The notes under the pieces: model-generated | Told to the model about the DNA's origin: nothing | The model's input: only the letters and a program-made list of their open reading frames with translations | The model's database searches: none | Origin: Trachythela sp. YZ-2020 | Lineage: Eukaryota > Cnidaria > Anthozoa > Malacalcyonacea > Clavulariidae | Direction of reading: 5' to 3' | Length of the DNA: 64,000 nucleotides | Assembly (NCBI GenBank): GCA_016169945.1 | Contig: JADLSH010000367.1 | Coordinates: 682,001 to 746,000 of the forward strand | Made by a program: the position numbers and the translations under genes | In this document: positions 33,756 to 44,040 of the stretch, in pieces | Layout: each line of letters begins with the position of its first letter | How positions within the stretch are numbered: position 1 is the first letter of the stretch

Positions 33756-36239
33756 CTACTTACTCAAATTAACATTAATATTCACAGTCGCGTTACTTAG
33801 GTCGCTATTGCAAAATAAGCCGTCCAAAAAAATACTTCTGCTTTGCAGTTCACTATTATTATTCTCCTTAGAGTCACACTTAGCATCCAATAATGCCAAT
33901 TCATCAGAATTTAGACTGGCTAAATATTCATCAAAATCGTCGTCCAAAAATGTGACTTCCTCAGCTGCCACAGGCTCAGCCTTGGTCGTTTTACCATCAT
34001 CAGTACTTTCGACTAGTAAAGGAGGTCCTAGACAATCTGAAACACACTTAATCTGTTCTTCACTAGGCTTTTCATACCTAAATAATGCATTCGATATATG
34101 TCCAGTACGCTCGCGGATAAGTTTTTCTTCAACGTTATTCTGAAAAAGCGTAGAGGCACATGTAACACGAAGGCTATGTGCAGTTTTTCGTTGTAGACCA
34201 GCTGCTGTCGTCAAGGAAGGCAAAATGGAGTTCAGTTTATGAATTCCAACTGGAGCATCTTCAAATTTGTAACTTATTTTAGATGGCCGAAAGTAAAATG
34301 CATCGTTGCGTCTACTTAGCTGACTAACCATGCTTATATACTTCTTAAACAGCTTAACAATACAATGCTTGTGGTCTTTCTCATTATCTGCGTGGCAACG
34401 ATGCTTAACATTTCTCGGGTTTCGCTTCAGATCTCCTTATCGTTTTTCGCCTTGCGCCGTAATTACGATCGGTTGTTTCAAAATGTAAATATCGCCAGAC
34501 GTGTTTATTCTCTGGCAACAGGACACGCGTCATTCGATAGCTTATGACTTCCTCTTTAAAATTATATTTAGTTTGTCCCGGTTCATATTACATATGCAAA
34601 TTAATTTGCATACATGTTCATAAATTATCTAAAAATTTTACAATTATTGTTGAAATAACCCTGAATTGCCAGAACAGGGCTCAGAATTTTCGAGCAAATG
34701 TTAGCAAAAAAATTAGCAAAATTGTAGCTCATATAAAAAGGAATATTATTGGAAAGTTTCATTGCATTTGAAGAAGTAGAAGTATTTTATTTTATTTTTT
34801 GAAAGTCGCATGCAAAATGCCGAGATCGTTGAAATTTGATTCCCGCACGCGGAAATTAATTACGAAATGCCATATAAGGTCAGTGTTGATTGCTATAAAC
34901 CAATGAAAATCCGCCATCTAGGCAATTAAATGACGCGGAATCGATTGCCGGTACTTTCAATACGCTAGGATGCAAAGCCGCGGAGATTTAGCTTCCGAAG
35001 TTGCCCGAGCGTGCGCCGACAAAACCGGGATTTCGCAATTAGACGGGATTTTCACGGGAAAAGTCGAGAATTGTCATAAAATGGCTAGTTTATTTAGTAT
35101 ATTTATTTAAATACATCCTTTCGAACGGGATTTTCAAGAGCTATCCAATGGTCACACTTAGGAGTTTGTAGCGTGTAAACCAAAGGTAGGAAAGCGAACT
35201 GAATATATAATTAGTTTGTATTATTGTTAATTTGTAAACAATACAAAGTTCAGAGGTGTTTGCAAGGGGCTAAATTGGCCGCGTAGCATTGTAAACAAAC
35301 ACAATTTACTTCTCTAAAAACGCTGTAAAACGCTGAATCGAACGGTGGTATTGTCATCTACATAGCATGCACTGAACCGACGATATGAAAACTGCAAAAA
35401 TAGGTCGATATCGACCTAAGTTAGTCAGCACAAAACAATAAGGAGTAAACCGCCGTGAAAAGTTTTGCTTACATTTTCAACAAATGACACTTCATTTTCG
35501 GTCACTAAAAAGTTATGCAGACGCAAAATACGGTGTTCTTTAGCCCTTAAGCCAAATAATTTGCCAATATAGAAATACAACGTGTTCAATAACGTCTCCG
35601 GACTGCTCTCACCCAAAACACCGACACTCCACATCTGCTTTTCCTCTTCCACGGTAATGGCTGCTCTCTCTGCCTTGGCTACTTTTTTCGCATGATCTTC
35701 GCTTATACATGCATGGAGAACTTTCATCTCCGCGTCTAACACCTTTCGAAACACCTGAAACCTGCCAACAATATTTGGATACACTAATTAGAAAACTATA
35801 TTTTCAAACTAATGGTAAATGAACAGCCTGCGTCGAATATTACTTACTTGTAATTTTCTTTGTTTAGCGGGTTCATCTCTGCCTTCCCATTTTCTTCGTA
35901 GTAACGCTTCATACAACATATCAGCTGATATATGGTTTTCTCTGGGTATGGTTTTCCATCTCGATCTCGCACTTCTTGAACATACTTGCATAACCAAAAA
36001 TTCAACGTTTCGGCAGTCATATTTAATATGTCTGTCTTCAGGCTTTCGACAACTGACACATCAAGGCCAAAGTTGCAGCTTTCTGCCGGCCCGTAGTCAT
36101 TGGTTCTTTCGCTCTTCCAGGATTCAAATATACGAATACCCCACTGAGTTTTATACTGCGTATAGTCTTTGGCACTGCATTTTTTATTCTTTTCGAAGCC
36201 TCCTCTTCGTTCAATGCTTCGCCAAATCGTTTCGCCATC
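33756..36239 (-). pseudogene. Crypton/DUF3504-type tyrosine recombinase, three exons, nested in DDX51 intron 3
   Basis: Exons: 35848-36239, 35451-35761 and 33756-34435, with phase-consistent joins. The start MAKRFGEALNEEEASKRI opens a segment typical of the DUF3504/ZMYM/QRICH1 group. Exon 1 then holds YKTQWGIRIFESWKSER and LNFWLCKYVQEVRDRDG, a SAM-like DNA-binding region. Exon 2 holds ITVEEEKQMW and FGLRAKEHR, with the likely first catalytic Arg. Exon 3 holds HSLRVTCASTLF (the HxxR box), RERTGHIS (His) and FRYEKPSEEQ (candidate Tyr). The C-terminal tail is acidic. The R/HxxR/H/Y set is therefore present. Exon 1 has a frameshift near 36160-36170: the N-terminal segment and the WGIRIFESW segment are in different frames. 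The second intron uses a weak donor (GGCG|gttt). Such proteins derive from Crypton transposons. This copy is either a decaying element, a domesticated gene with an assembly error, or a recent pseudogene. Same strand as the host DDX51 gene. Confidence 0.75.
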
Positions 36240-36354
36240 AAACACATGCACAAATGAATCAAGTTATGGGTGGATTCACGCATATATTTTCATAGCTAAA
36301 TATACTTAACGTTTTCTATACTAAAGCAACAAAAGGCCATATTCCCTCGACGCA

Positions 36355-36379
36355 ATGAATATTTAATGAGTTTGAGAAG
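36355..36379. repeat. 25-bp inverted repeat, right arm
   Basis: Exact reverse complement of 33420-33444. Identity stops abruptly on both the inner and outer sides, so a long degraded inverted repeat is unlikely. Confidence 0.7.
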
Positions 36380-36381
36380 CC

Positions 36382-36521
36382 ATTTCCTATCCTCGGAAGC
36401 TGTGTTTGCAGTAGGGCTCTAAACACTAGGCATTAGTTCCGCTCCTCGGCTGCGCCTCGGAGCGGAACTAATGCCTCGTGTTTAGAACCCTACTGCAAAC
36501 ACAGCTCCTCGGATAGGAAAT
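36382..36521. repeat. Fold-back palindrome, 140 bp, immediately 5' of the recombinase
   Basis: Near-perfect arms (atttcctatcctcgg ... agctgtgtttgcagtaggg mirrored on the right) around the centre 'ctcggctgcgcctcgg'. It starts 2 bp outside the 25-bp inverted repeat and belongs to the same general class as the other fold-backs here. Confidence 0.7.
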
Positions 36522-36561
36522 AGTACTTCGCAACCAACTTCCAAACTTTGCAACCAACTTC

Positions 36562-37217
36562 CGAAGTTCGATTTGGATTTCAAATTTCGATTCGGATTTC
36601 GAACTTCGCTAACAAGTAGCATTATCTGCTACAATTAGACAGGAAATTGTTGAAAAATGGTTAAATAATAAAGGAATTACCGAAATGATGTGCGATGTCA
36701 ATAGTAAACAATTGTTTGACAGTAATTTGATAATTACAGCAATAGCAATACATAATTCAATGCATGAAATATTATATTACAATAAACGAATTAAAAACAA
36801 TACCCGGCTACCCGCTACATTTAATCTAGTTTATTTTGATTATTTTACAGTTTGTAATTCAAACCAACGTAACAAAAATAATTTATAACTACTGTACAAG
36901 TTCAGCTTTTTAGTTCTAGTCAAGCAACACTTTTCTGTCTAACTTTATCAGGAAATGCTTTTCCTTGTGTACTGAACGAATTCATACAATTAGCGAAGTT
37001 CGAAATCCCAAATTGAAGTTCGAAATCCGAATCGAGCCTGTCAAACAATTGTTTATACAATTGAAATCACACATTATTTCGGTAGTTCCTTTGTTATTTA
37101 ACCATTTTTCAACAATTTCCTGTCTAACTTTAGCAGATAATGCTTTTCTTTGCGTACTAAACGAATTCATACTTGTTTGTGAAGTTCGAAATCCGAATCG
37201 AAATTTGAAATCCAAAC
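36562..37217. repeat. Inverted duplication carrying three copies of a short helix-turn-helix-like segment
   Basis: 36565-36721 (plus) and 37036-37217 (minus) are inverted copies sharing 'ttagacaggaaattgttga' and 'aaaaatggttaaataa'. The minus copy reads RQEIVEKWLNNKG, which looks like part of a transposase-type helix-turn-helix. A third partial copy of its start (MNSFSTQ..KA) lies at about 36930-36995, minus. None is a complete gene. Outer borders contain repeated 'gaagttcgaaatcc' modules. Confidence 0.55.
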
Positions 37218-37257
37218 AGCAAACTAAACTAGCTACTGTATGTCGTACTGGTAAAAG

Positions 37258-37582
37258 CCAGGGTGCATTCCATGCACTCCACGCCGGATATATCCGGCTT
37301 GGGTTTTAAAATTCGTTGGCGTATTGGCGTGAGATCACTCAAAAAAGAAGTGATAAGTGTAACTAAAGTTTGTGCCTGAATTCATTGTCATATGTACAGT
37401 ATATTCACAGTATAACTTCAAGAATATGATGTTAACAGTACATAAGACATGCCAGGTTAGCCATTATAACATGGATTTTGGTCCTCCAAAATTGAAAATC
37501 TCCAATGTATTGGCGTATTGGCGTGAACTATCGTAAATGTCGGCGTATCTCCGGCGTAGAGTTTACATGGAATGCACCCTGG
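37258..37582. mobile_element. hAT-type MITE with perfect 8-bp target duplication
   Basis: Inverted termini 'ccagggtgcattccatg' and 'catggaatgcaccctgg'. An identical 8-bp duplication 'ggtaaaag' flanks both sides (37250-37257 and 37583-37590), the hallmark of hAT elements. The interior repeats 'ggcgtattggcgtga'. It lies 77 bp past the DDX51 exon 3 donor. Confidence 0.85.
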
Positions 37583-37851
37583 GGTAAAAGGCATGACATT
37601 TGGTAATAAATTTAGGCAAGTAACTCGTAAACGCCTCCTCTTTCCAGCTAAACACCCACCTGCGTGTTTCTATACTTCCAGCAGAAAACACAGAACCATA
37701 GACTTTGTCAAGCCAGCCGAAATATGGTTCTGCTAAAAGTCTGTCAGCTTCATCGATTATAAAGAATCTAAGGAACTGCAATGAAAAACCATCTGTATTG
37801 GAAATATGTTCAACCAGTCTTCCAGGAGTGGCCACCATTATGTTCACATTA

Positions 37852-38492
37852 CTTGAGTAACCAAGACAACTAAAGTTGAATAAAGTAGTTAAACATGCAA
37901 CGCACAGTAGTATTTACTCCTAACACACGGGGTGAACAATTAGGCGTCCCAAAAAAGTAATATAATATAGATTCAACAATTTTCGAAGGAATTATAACGA
38001 ATTATTCAAAAATTAATCATTATTTAGTAGTTTCATGCAGGAAGGAAAAACAATAATAGGCTTGGACACAATATGAACATATAATGCATATATTTCTTCA
38101 GATAATATATTTCTTAGAGACCATTTTCTATGGATATATATTATATATATATATATATACCCATAAAATTAGTATATAATGGGGACGCTTTTTATAATAT
38201 ACAGTATTATACATCTAATTCAAATGCCCTAATGAGAAAACGGCACTTTTACCGTGCTTTACGATATCTTACTATGGATAGGGTGATCTTTTATATTTCG
38301 CGACCTAGGTACACGCGAGATTACACGCAGTATATCATTTATAGACTTTCCACTTTGGCGATTGGGCGAAATAAAACTTCGGGTAATATGCATCCCTCTT
38401 GGTCTATAAATGATAAATACTGTATTCCAAGTAATCAACAAGTATTTTTATCTAGCGCTTTTTAACTGAATCAGAACGCAATCTCAACTTAC
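37852..38492. other. DDX51 intron 2, no other feature
   Basis: AT-rich; an (AT)n run at about 38138-38159. Open frames on both strands here show no family signature. Confidence 0.5.
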
Positions 38493-40042
38493 CTATTTGA
38501 ACCAAGTTGTTGTTGCTCTTTTTGTAAACTTTTAAGCCCATTAGCAAGGCCAACACTTAGCCCAGTTCCTTGAACATACATGTTAAAAACATTCCAAACT
38601 TGTGTTGCCAAATCCTTGGTAGGTACAATCACCAAAGCCTCTAGTCTGCGCATAGTACTGTTCCTCAGTAGTTCAATTGCTGGTAACACATATGCTAAAG
38701 TTTTGCCGCTTCCTGTTGGGGCACACACAAATATCTTGTGGCATAAAACCACCTCTTCCATAAGGACTGTTCCTCTCCCAAGAAGATAGCACTGCAGGGA
38801 TCACTGATTTCTGAACTGGAAAGAAGTGTTCAACACCCTGCTTTTCAAGCTTCTTAACTAACTCAGAATGAAGACCCTCAATTTCAGTGACTGGTAGAAG
38901 ATTTTTATTCACATCACTCGAGAAAAAAGATGGATTGGCAAGCCATTTGGGTAACGTCCTCCGTACAGCGTTTGGTTTCTTCTTTTTGTTCTCTCCGCCA
39001 ATGACTGTCATTTCTAAGGTCTTTTCACTTAGTGCCTCTTTTGAAATCTTATCACTTGGTGCCTCTTTGTCAGTGTTTCTTAAACAATTTAGCTCTTCAT
39101 CTGATATTAGTGTGTTTGCTTTTGAACACTTATTACCAGCATTATCCTTTAATAACGTTTCCCCATCTAAACATCAAAAGGTACAAATTTAGGTGTAAAG
39201 TTTTATATATAATGTAATCGGGAAGGTACTACTAATTTCACTTGAGCTTGCAACGCCAATTGTTATTTCAAAATGTTTGAACGTTCAAACGAAGAGTTCT
39301 GGTATCATGCGAGGAGTGTTTACTTTTCAAAGCGGCGGCACTACATTGTCAAGGCCATTTAGGATTAGCCATTTGATTTTGTACCAAACGTGGAGAAAAG
39401 GTGCAACAAAAATAAAAAAATTGTGTGTCTTCGAGGCTTATGCATGTTTCAATATTTTCAGTTGATAACACACTCCCTCTGAAGTCTTAAACCTACCATG
39501 CTAAACAACATTTACAACTAGCGTTGACAACATGCTTTGGTGACGGCAAAACGTTTGGTGTGATCGTTAGAAGTGTTTTGAGAAAACTATTGGCGTTCCA
39601 AGTTCAAGCAAAAGTAGCAGTAACAGTTGGTTGATTGTTGCTTTTAAGGTCAGTTTTAGACTCAGGGTTATGATAAGTTTGATGCTTAAAGCCAAATAAC
39701 CATAGATAGTAACTAAAGTTGGTTATCTGGTATGGAATTCAACAGTTCTGTAATCTTTGATTTAGTTCCCTACATCAAGTTTGTATCATCATCAATACAA
39801 ATCACGTGTGAACATGACTCACAAAGTCCAACCCTGGTCAAGGTAGTCTCAGTGGTCATGACCAATGTAAATCCACCTGAGTTTACTTAACTATATGGTA
39901 GATTAGAAATTCGCCCTACTGTAGACGTCCAATTTATCATGTTTTATCATACATAACGTTGTAATGTTTTATCATATGTATACATAACATTGCAATATTT
40001 TCATTAAAACCAAAAATATGATGTTCTAAGCAACAGCAGTTG

Positions 40043-40218
40043 TAGCCTGCGTGGCAGGCGTTCTACTGTGGGGAGGGAGTTTTGTTTAAAGCGCGCGCTT
40101 TTATTTTGAGAGCGCACGCTAGGTGAGAAGTTAGGGGGAGAAGAAAAAGCGAAGGGAGAGCGCGCACACTCTAAATAAAACTCCCTCCCCCACAATAGAA
40201 TGCCTGCCACACAGGCTA
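40043..40218. mobile_element. MULE-like MITE with long terminal inverted repeats
   Basis: 176 bp, almost entirely two inverted arms of about 60 bp. Left: 'tagcctgcgtggcaggcg', 'ctgtggggagggagtttt'. Right: the mirror with a few changes. Flanking 9-mers 'cagcagttg' and 'cagtagttg' differ at one base. Long arms and a 9-bp duplication fit a Mutator-like MITE; inferred. In DDX51 intron 1. Confidence 0.65.
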
Positions 40219-40239
40219 CAGTAGTTGAGGCACAGACCC

Positions 40240-40500
40240 CATTCACATAAATGATGAGTGACTTTGGTTGGCAGAGTCTTGCTTTATGGAGGGCAGTTAG
40301 TCGCCTAACACTAATGTTCAAAGTTGTCCACAGCCTTGTGGATATCGAAGCCCTGGTACTTGTCAGGAGTGGGCGTGCCACCAGACATTCCACATACTAT
40401 CCCAGAATCAAACCAACTCCCCTCTCATATTTGAACTGCTTCGTCTTTGGAAAGTTTCAAGTCTTCTCTTTTTGGCCTAGACATTGATGACTTAGTGAAC
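40240..40500 (+). mobile_element. LINE reverse-transcriptase C-terminal remnant
   Basis: The plus strand reads FGWQSLALWRAVSRLTLMFK then VVHSLVDI and RATRHSTYYPRI, the usual 'L.W.SL..RR...RL.MFYKI' tail of CR1/L2-like reverse transcriptases. No upstream RT core is present. Confidence 0.55.
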
Positions 40501-42124
40501 AAAAGCCACTACTATGACTGAGAAACTGCTGACCCCCTGTGTACATATATCCCTTGAGGGAGGTTCTGCACAGTACGAATTTAGATTCTATAATATGTGC
40601 AAAGAGATCTAGTCTGTGCATCTACACCTTTCTCTCTTGATACACCTTTCTCTCTTGATACATCTCTGGATACTCAATTGGAGATCAATTGTGGTTCACC
40701 TCCGAATCATGGCATACCATAATATCACATATGGCTCTCAAAAAACACAGCCAGCTGACATGCATTCCATTCGAGATTTATGAATCGAATTGTGATTTTC
40801 ATGAACCGAGTTTTGGAAAATATGATAAAATCACAAACCAACTTTTGCATATTATAAATAACCTATATTAATTTACACTAATTGCTTTATATCAAATTGT
40901 GCACATGGCTTCAATTCTCAAATAATGTGCACATCAGCTCGAAAATGTGCACAGAATATCAGCTTACATGCACACAGCAAAGTTAGCAGTTTGGGCAATA
41001 CCTACACCTACACAGTACAGCCTAGCTGCGTGTACATTTGTCTCATATGTGACATGTATTAGTGCTGTGCAAACTCCGGGTTTTTCACCTCCGGCTCCGG
41101 CCAAAAAAACGCCGACTCGTCATAGCTGTCGTCTGTATGGCGCGAGAGCGCGTTCTAATTTATGATTGACAGCCTGAGAATTTTATCAGACGCTACGACC
41201 ATACTAGGACGCTACGTTTGCAATTGTCAACAATTTTAATTATAAAAAGTTTTTCACATTGACTTTGCATTTGTGGGTTTAAGTGACTGCTACTTGTTTT
41301 GTGCAACCAATACCGTGCTTCATGCGACATAGAATACTATATTTTATGTTTGTGGCAAGCCTACACACTTAATTATCACTGCGAGTATTTAATTTTTCGT
41401 CGATGGATCTGGACAGGTTTTTTCGCCGATGTTCGACAGTAGTTTGCAGCACAAATAAGTGCTGCCGTGATAATGTATCTGTGATGTAAGTTTTCTACGA
41501 TATCGAACTATATCGAACAAAATATTTGTTGACTTTTGCCAGTTTGGCGTATTGTTGTCTGGCGTCTTGCATTTAAAATAAAGATGTAGCTAATTGTTTT
41601 GAAAAGGCTTACACAAACAAACAGCTTATCTATTTTACTAGGCTAAGATAATGATCAGACGTTATGTATCAGGAAGCAAAACAGTGAAAACACAACAACC
41701 AAGGCACCAAGCAAAACAATATCTATGCCACTATGAAAACCAGCCTTGATTTTAATGAATGATTTTGGCAGTGTGCATCCTGAATGCCAATGTTCTCAAC
41801 AGAGCAATCGTAAATCGTTCGCACGCAATGCAATAATCTGTCAGTATCAAAAAGTTGATACTGATTCGTTTAAAAATAGACATTTCATAATTTATACAAG
41901 ACATACAAGCTTGCGATTGTATTACAACTTTCCTGTGATAAGATCACAGATGCAATAATGACTTGTTGCAATGTTGCCGTTTGAGACAACAGATACGACT
42001 TCAGATTTAATGCACTTTCAACAAATTCAAAGAATCAAAGTCATTCTGACTCTCCAGCCCACCAAGGCCCACCTTGCCTTTGGTGTAAGTTAGAAGCATC
42101 TGATGATAATCATTAATCAACCTA

Positions 42125-42592
42125 CAGTCCAACCTGTATTAAGCGGACACCCTCGGGGAATAGGTTAGTGTCCACTTAATGGAGGTCTGGTGTCCACTTA
42201 AATAATTATAAACATGAATTTCAAATGGCTGAGGAAAATTTCATTATGCTTGAGCTACGGTAAAAAATTTGTCTTAACGCATGTGTGATAATATACTAGT
42301 CAAATTAACAAATAGACTTTGAACTGATTGCCGAATATCGTTAATATAGTTACTGAAGCGCAAAAATTGTAAAGATTGTGAAAAATTAAGAAAATTTTGT
42401 CCGTTTAACACAGGTTTTTTGTGTCTTTATGTGCCAATTTAGGTGTCCGCGTCCACTTAATAGAGGTGTCCGCTTAATAGAGGTTTCATTAATAGGAATT
42501 ATACGAGATTCAATTCGGGACTTTACAAAGTGTCCCCTTATAAATACAGGGTGTCCGCTTAAATGCAGGGTCGTTTAATACAAGTTTGACTG
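42125..42592. mobile_element. pogo/Tigger-like MITE (TTAAGCGGACACC repeats)
   Basis: 468 bp, flanked by TA (42123-42124 and 42593-42594). Starts 'cagtccaacctgtattaag' and ends 'caagtttgactg'. Subterminal 'gtccRcttaat' modules recur about seven times. CAGT...ACTG ends with a TA target site fit the pogo/Tigger group. In DDX51 intron 1. Confidence 0.7.
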
Positions 42593-43009
42593 TATGTAAC
42601 ACAAAATGTCTCATGATATAGATTGCTATGATATGCGATACTAACCCCTTTCAAGCACGTTGTGTGCTTTATCTTCATTTTCATTTTCAAGAGACTGTTC
42701 AGTCTGTTCTTTGGTAAGTTTACGTTCTATTTTGCCTCTTTTGTCTTTCTTCTTAGTTTCCTTCACCTTTGGTGACGCTTCGACTACAGACACACCATCT
42801 TTCACAATTTTCTCAACCGTATTTCCATCCTCTTGTTTATAACTTGAGCTTTCTCTCAAACGTTTTCTTCCTCGTGCTTGCTCAAGCAATTGGGCAAGGT
42901 TTTGGGATTCTTTTTCAGTGTTATTTTCCGCTGAATATGAATCTCCTTCATAGCGCTCTATCGTAAATAACTCCATTTATGTAAACTGTGTATTCTGACG
43001 TCGGTAATA

Positions 43010-43140
43010 GCGCATTTACGCCTTCAAAAGCGCTTTAAAACCGAATTCTATGTCAAAAACACACATTTTTGGCCGCCATATTGGATTTTCCGCGCAGGGA
43101 GTCTGGGAATATATTATAATACATGACGTACTTCATGTAG
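43010..43140 (-). promoter_or_regulatory. Putative DDX51 promoter, itself a dispersed repeat, with YY1-like motif
   Basis: Immediately upstream of the DDX51 start. Contains 'aaaagcgctttaaaacc' and 'ggccgccatattgg' (YY1-like CCGCCATNTTG). The block recurs at about 53488-53578 and 54873-54945, so promoter and repeat cannot be separated by sight. A TSS in this block is inference. Confidence 0.4.
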
Positions 43141-43429
43141 ACAGCTTCAAAGGATCGCAGGCTAGGCTTTTCTCGTAAATTCTCGATTGTGCTAGCATAA
43201 TATTTGGCATAATCTGGCAAAACGAGCATATTTTTGGCTCTTTTTGAGGAAAACGTACTGCTAGCATAGTTGGCATATTTATATAATTTTCCAAGCAAAA
43301 TACCAAAGCTGTGACAAGTTTTATTCCTTATACTGGTGCTGTAAAGCTTTCTTCGATCAAGTTAGGTCATCCTCTGGAAATACGTATTATACGTTTAATA
43401 TTAAGACCCATTCCACTACTCCACAATCT

Positions 43430-43790
43430 CATCAAAAATTCAAAATGGCGTTAGCGACGACGGGAGTTGATTTAGAGGTCATACAAGAAATGCAGGAGGT
43501 TGACACTCCTGACAGCAGTAATGGAATGTTAAATTTTTGTGCACCGGACGTATGATGGACGTTTTTAGCTGTGCACCAAACGTAAACATTTTCAGCAAAA
43601 ACTGTGCACCAGTCCCAACTCACAACATTAAGGCATTATCAACAGTAATCAATCTCTGTACACCAATATTTTTTATTTTTGTGCACCAATATATTTTTAA
43701 CCATTTTTAAAGAATTTTGTGCACCAACTTGTGCACCAAAATTTGACGTTGTGCACCGGACATGTCCGGTGCACAACGTCAACGTCTACA
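43430..43790. repeat. Array of GTGCACC boxes ending in a perfect 36-bp palindrome
   Basis: 'tgtgcacca' or 'tgtgcaccgg' occurs about eight times from 43537 to 43780, mostly on the plus strand. 43745-43780 is a perfect palindrome: the half GACGTTGTGCACCGGACA is followed by its exact reverse complement. This resembles the subterminal-repeat end of a DNA transposon; no partner end was found. Confidence 0.6.
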
Positions 43791-43819
43791 TTCCATGCTG
43801 GCCTGACAGTCATGCCGAT

Positions 43820-44040
43820 AGTCCATCAACTGCTGAAATTTGTCGGAAGCGTTGGTCGGATGTGAACAAAAACAAATACAAGAGCCGTGGAGCCTCTGAT
43901 GTAAAGAATATTTCCCTGCGAGATCGAGTAAATCAATTTCCAGACGAGCATTTGAGTGCTAGAGGTAAAACGATCTTTTGTTTTGCTTGCAAAGAAGTTG
44001 TTTCGTCAAAGAAAAGCATTTTGGTTTCTTATTTTGCTTA
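43820..44040 (+). pseudogene. Fragment of a transposon-type zinc-finger protein (hAT/BED-like)
   Basis: The plus-strand frame reads STAEICRKRWSDVNKNKYK and RVNQFPDEHLSARG, then FCFACKEVVSSKKSI. The CxxC followed by a lysine-rich stretch is typical of zinc fingers in hAT-related proteins, which continue H..S.KH. Here the frame is lost right after SKKSI, so the His pair is missing in frame, and the RTE-like LINE begins about 100 bp on. Confidence 0.45.

Larger units (their letters stand above)
29028..42976 (-). pseudogene. DDX51: DDX51-like DEAD-box RNA helicase, 8 exons, frame broken before Walker A
   Basis: Exons: 42646-42976, 38493-39166, 37660-37851, 32721-32896, 32514-32558, 31076-31253, 30226-30476, 29028-29230; about 683 residues once the frame break is allowed for, close to the roughly 670 of vertebrate DDX51. 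The start MELFTIERYEGD matches the family N-terminus. Motifs in order: Q motif region FFPVQKSVIPAVL, Walker A APTGSGKT, PTKDLATQ, TPGRLV, DEAD in [12 protein letters not shown] in LLFSATLTQNPEKL, VLCFTSS, ARGLDVP and HRVGRTARAG. The family acts in the nucleolus in 28S rRNA 3' end maturation. In exon 2 the frame shifts inside a short CA/TG run (38722-38729) just before Walker A: exon length is two bases short for its flanking phases. All other motifs are intact, so an assembly or sequencing slip or a recent allele is likelier than an old pseudogene; the pseudogene label marks only the broken frame. Intron 6 uses a GC donor (AG|GCAAGT at 31076/31075). A recombinase gene lies in intron 3. Confidence 0.9.

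Noticed and set aside
35451..35473. Recombinase exon 2 ending at the stronger gtaagc donor (35473)
   Set aside because: It would delete the conserved SKTFHGG segment and leave exon 3 out of phase; the weaker donor at 35451 fits both.
37563..37660. Extension of DDX51 exon 3 past 37660 into the hAT MITE
   Set aside because: The strong CAG|GTGGGT donor at 37660 gives the phase needed by the next exon and family continuity; the open frame beyond is fortuitous.
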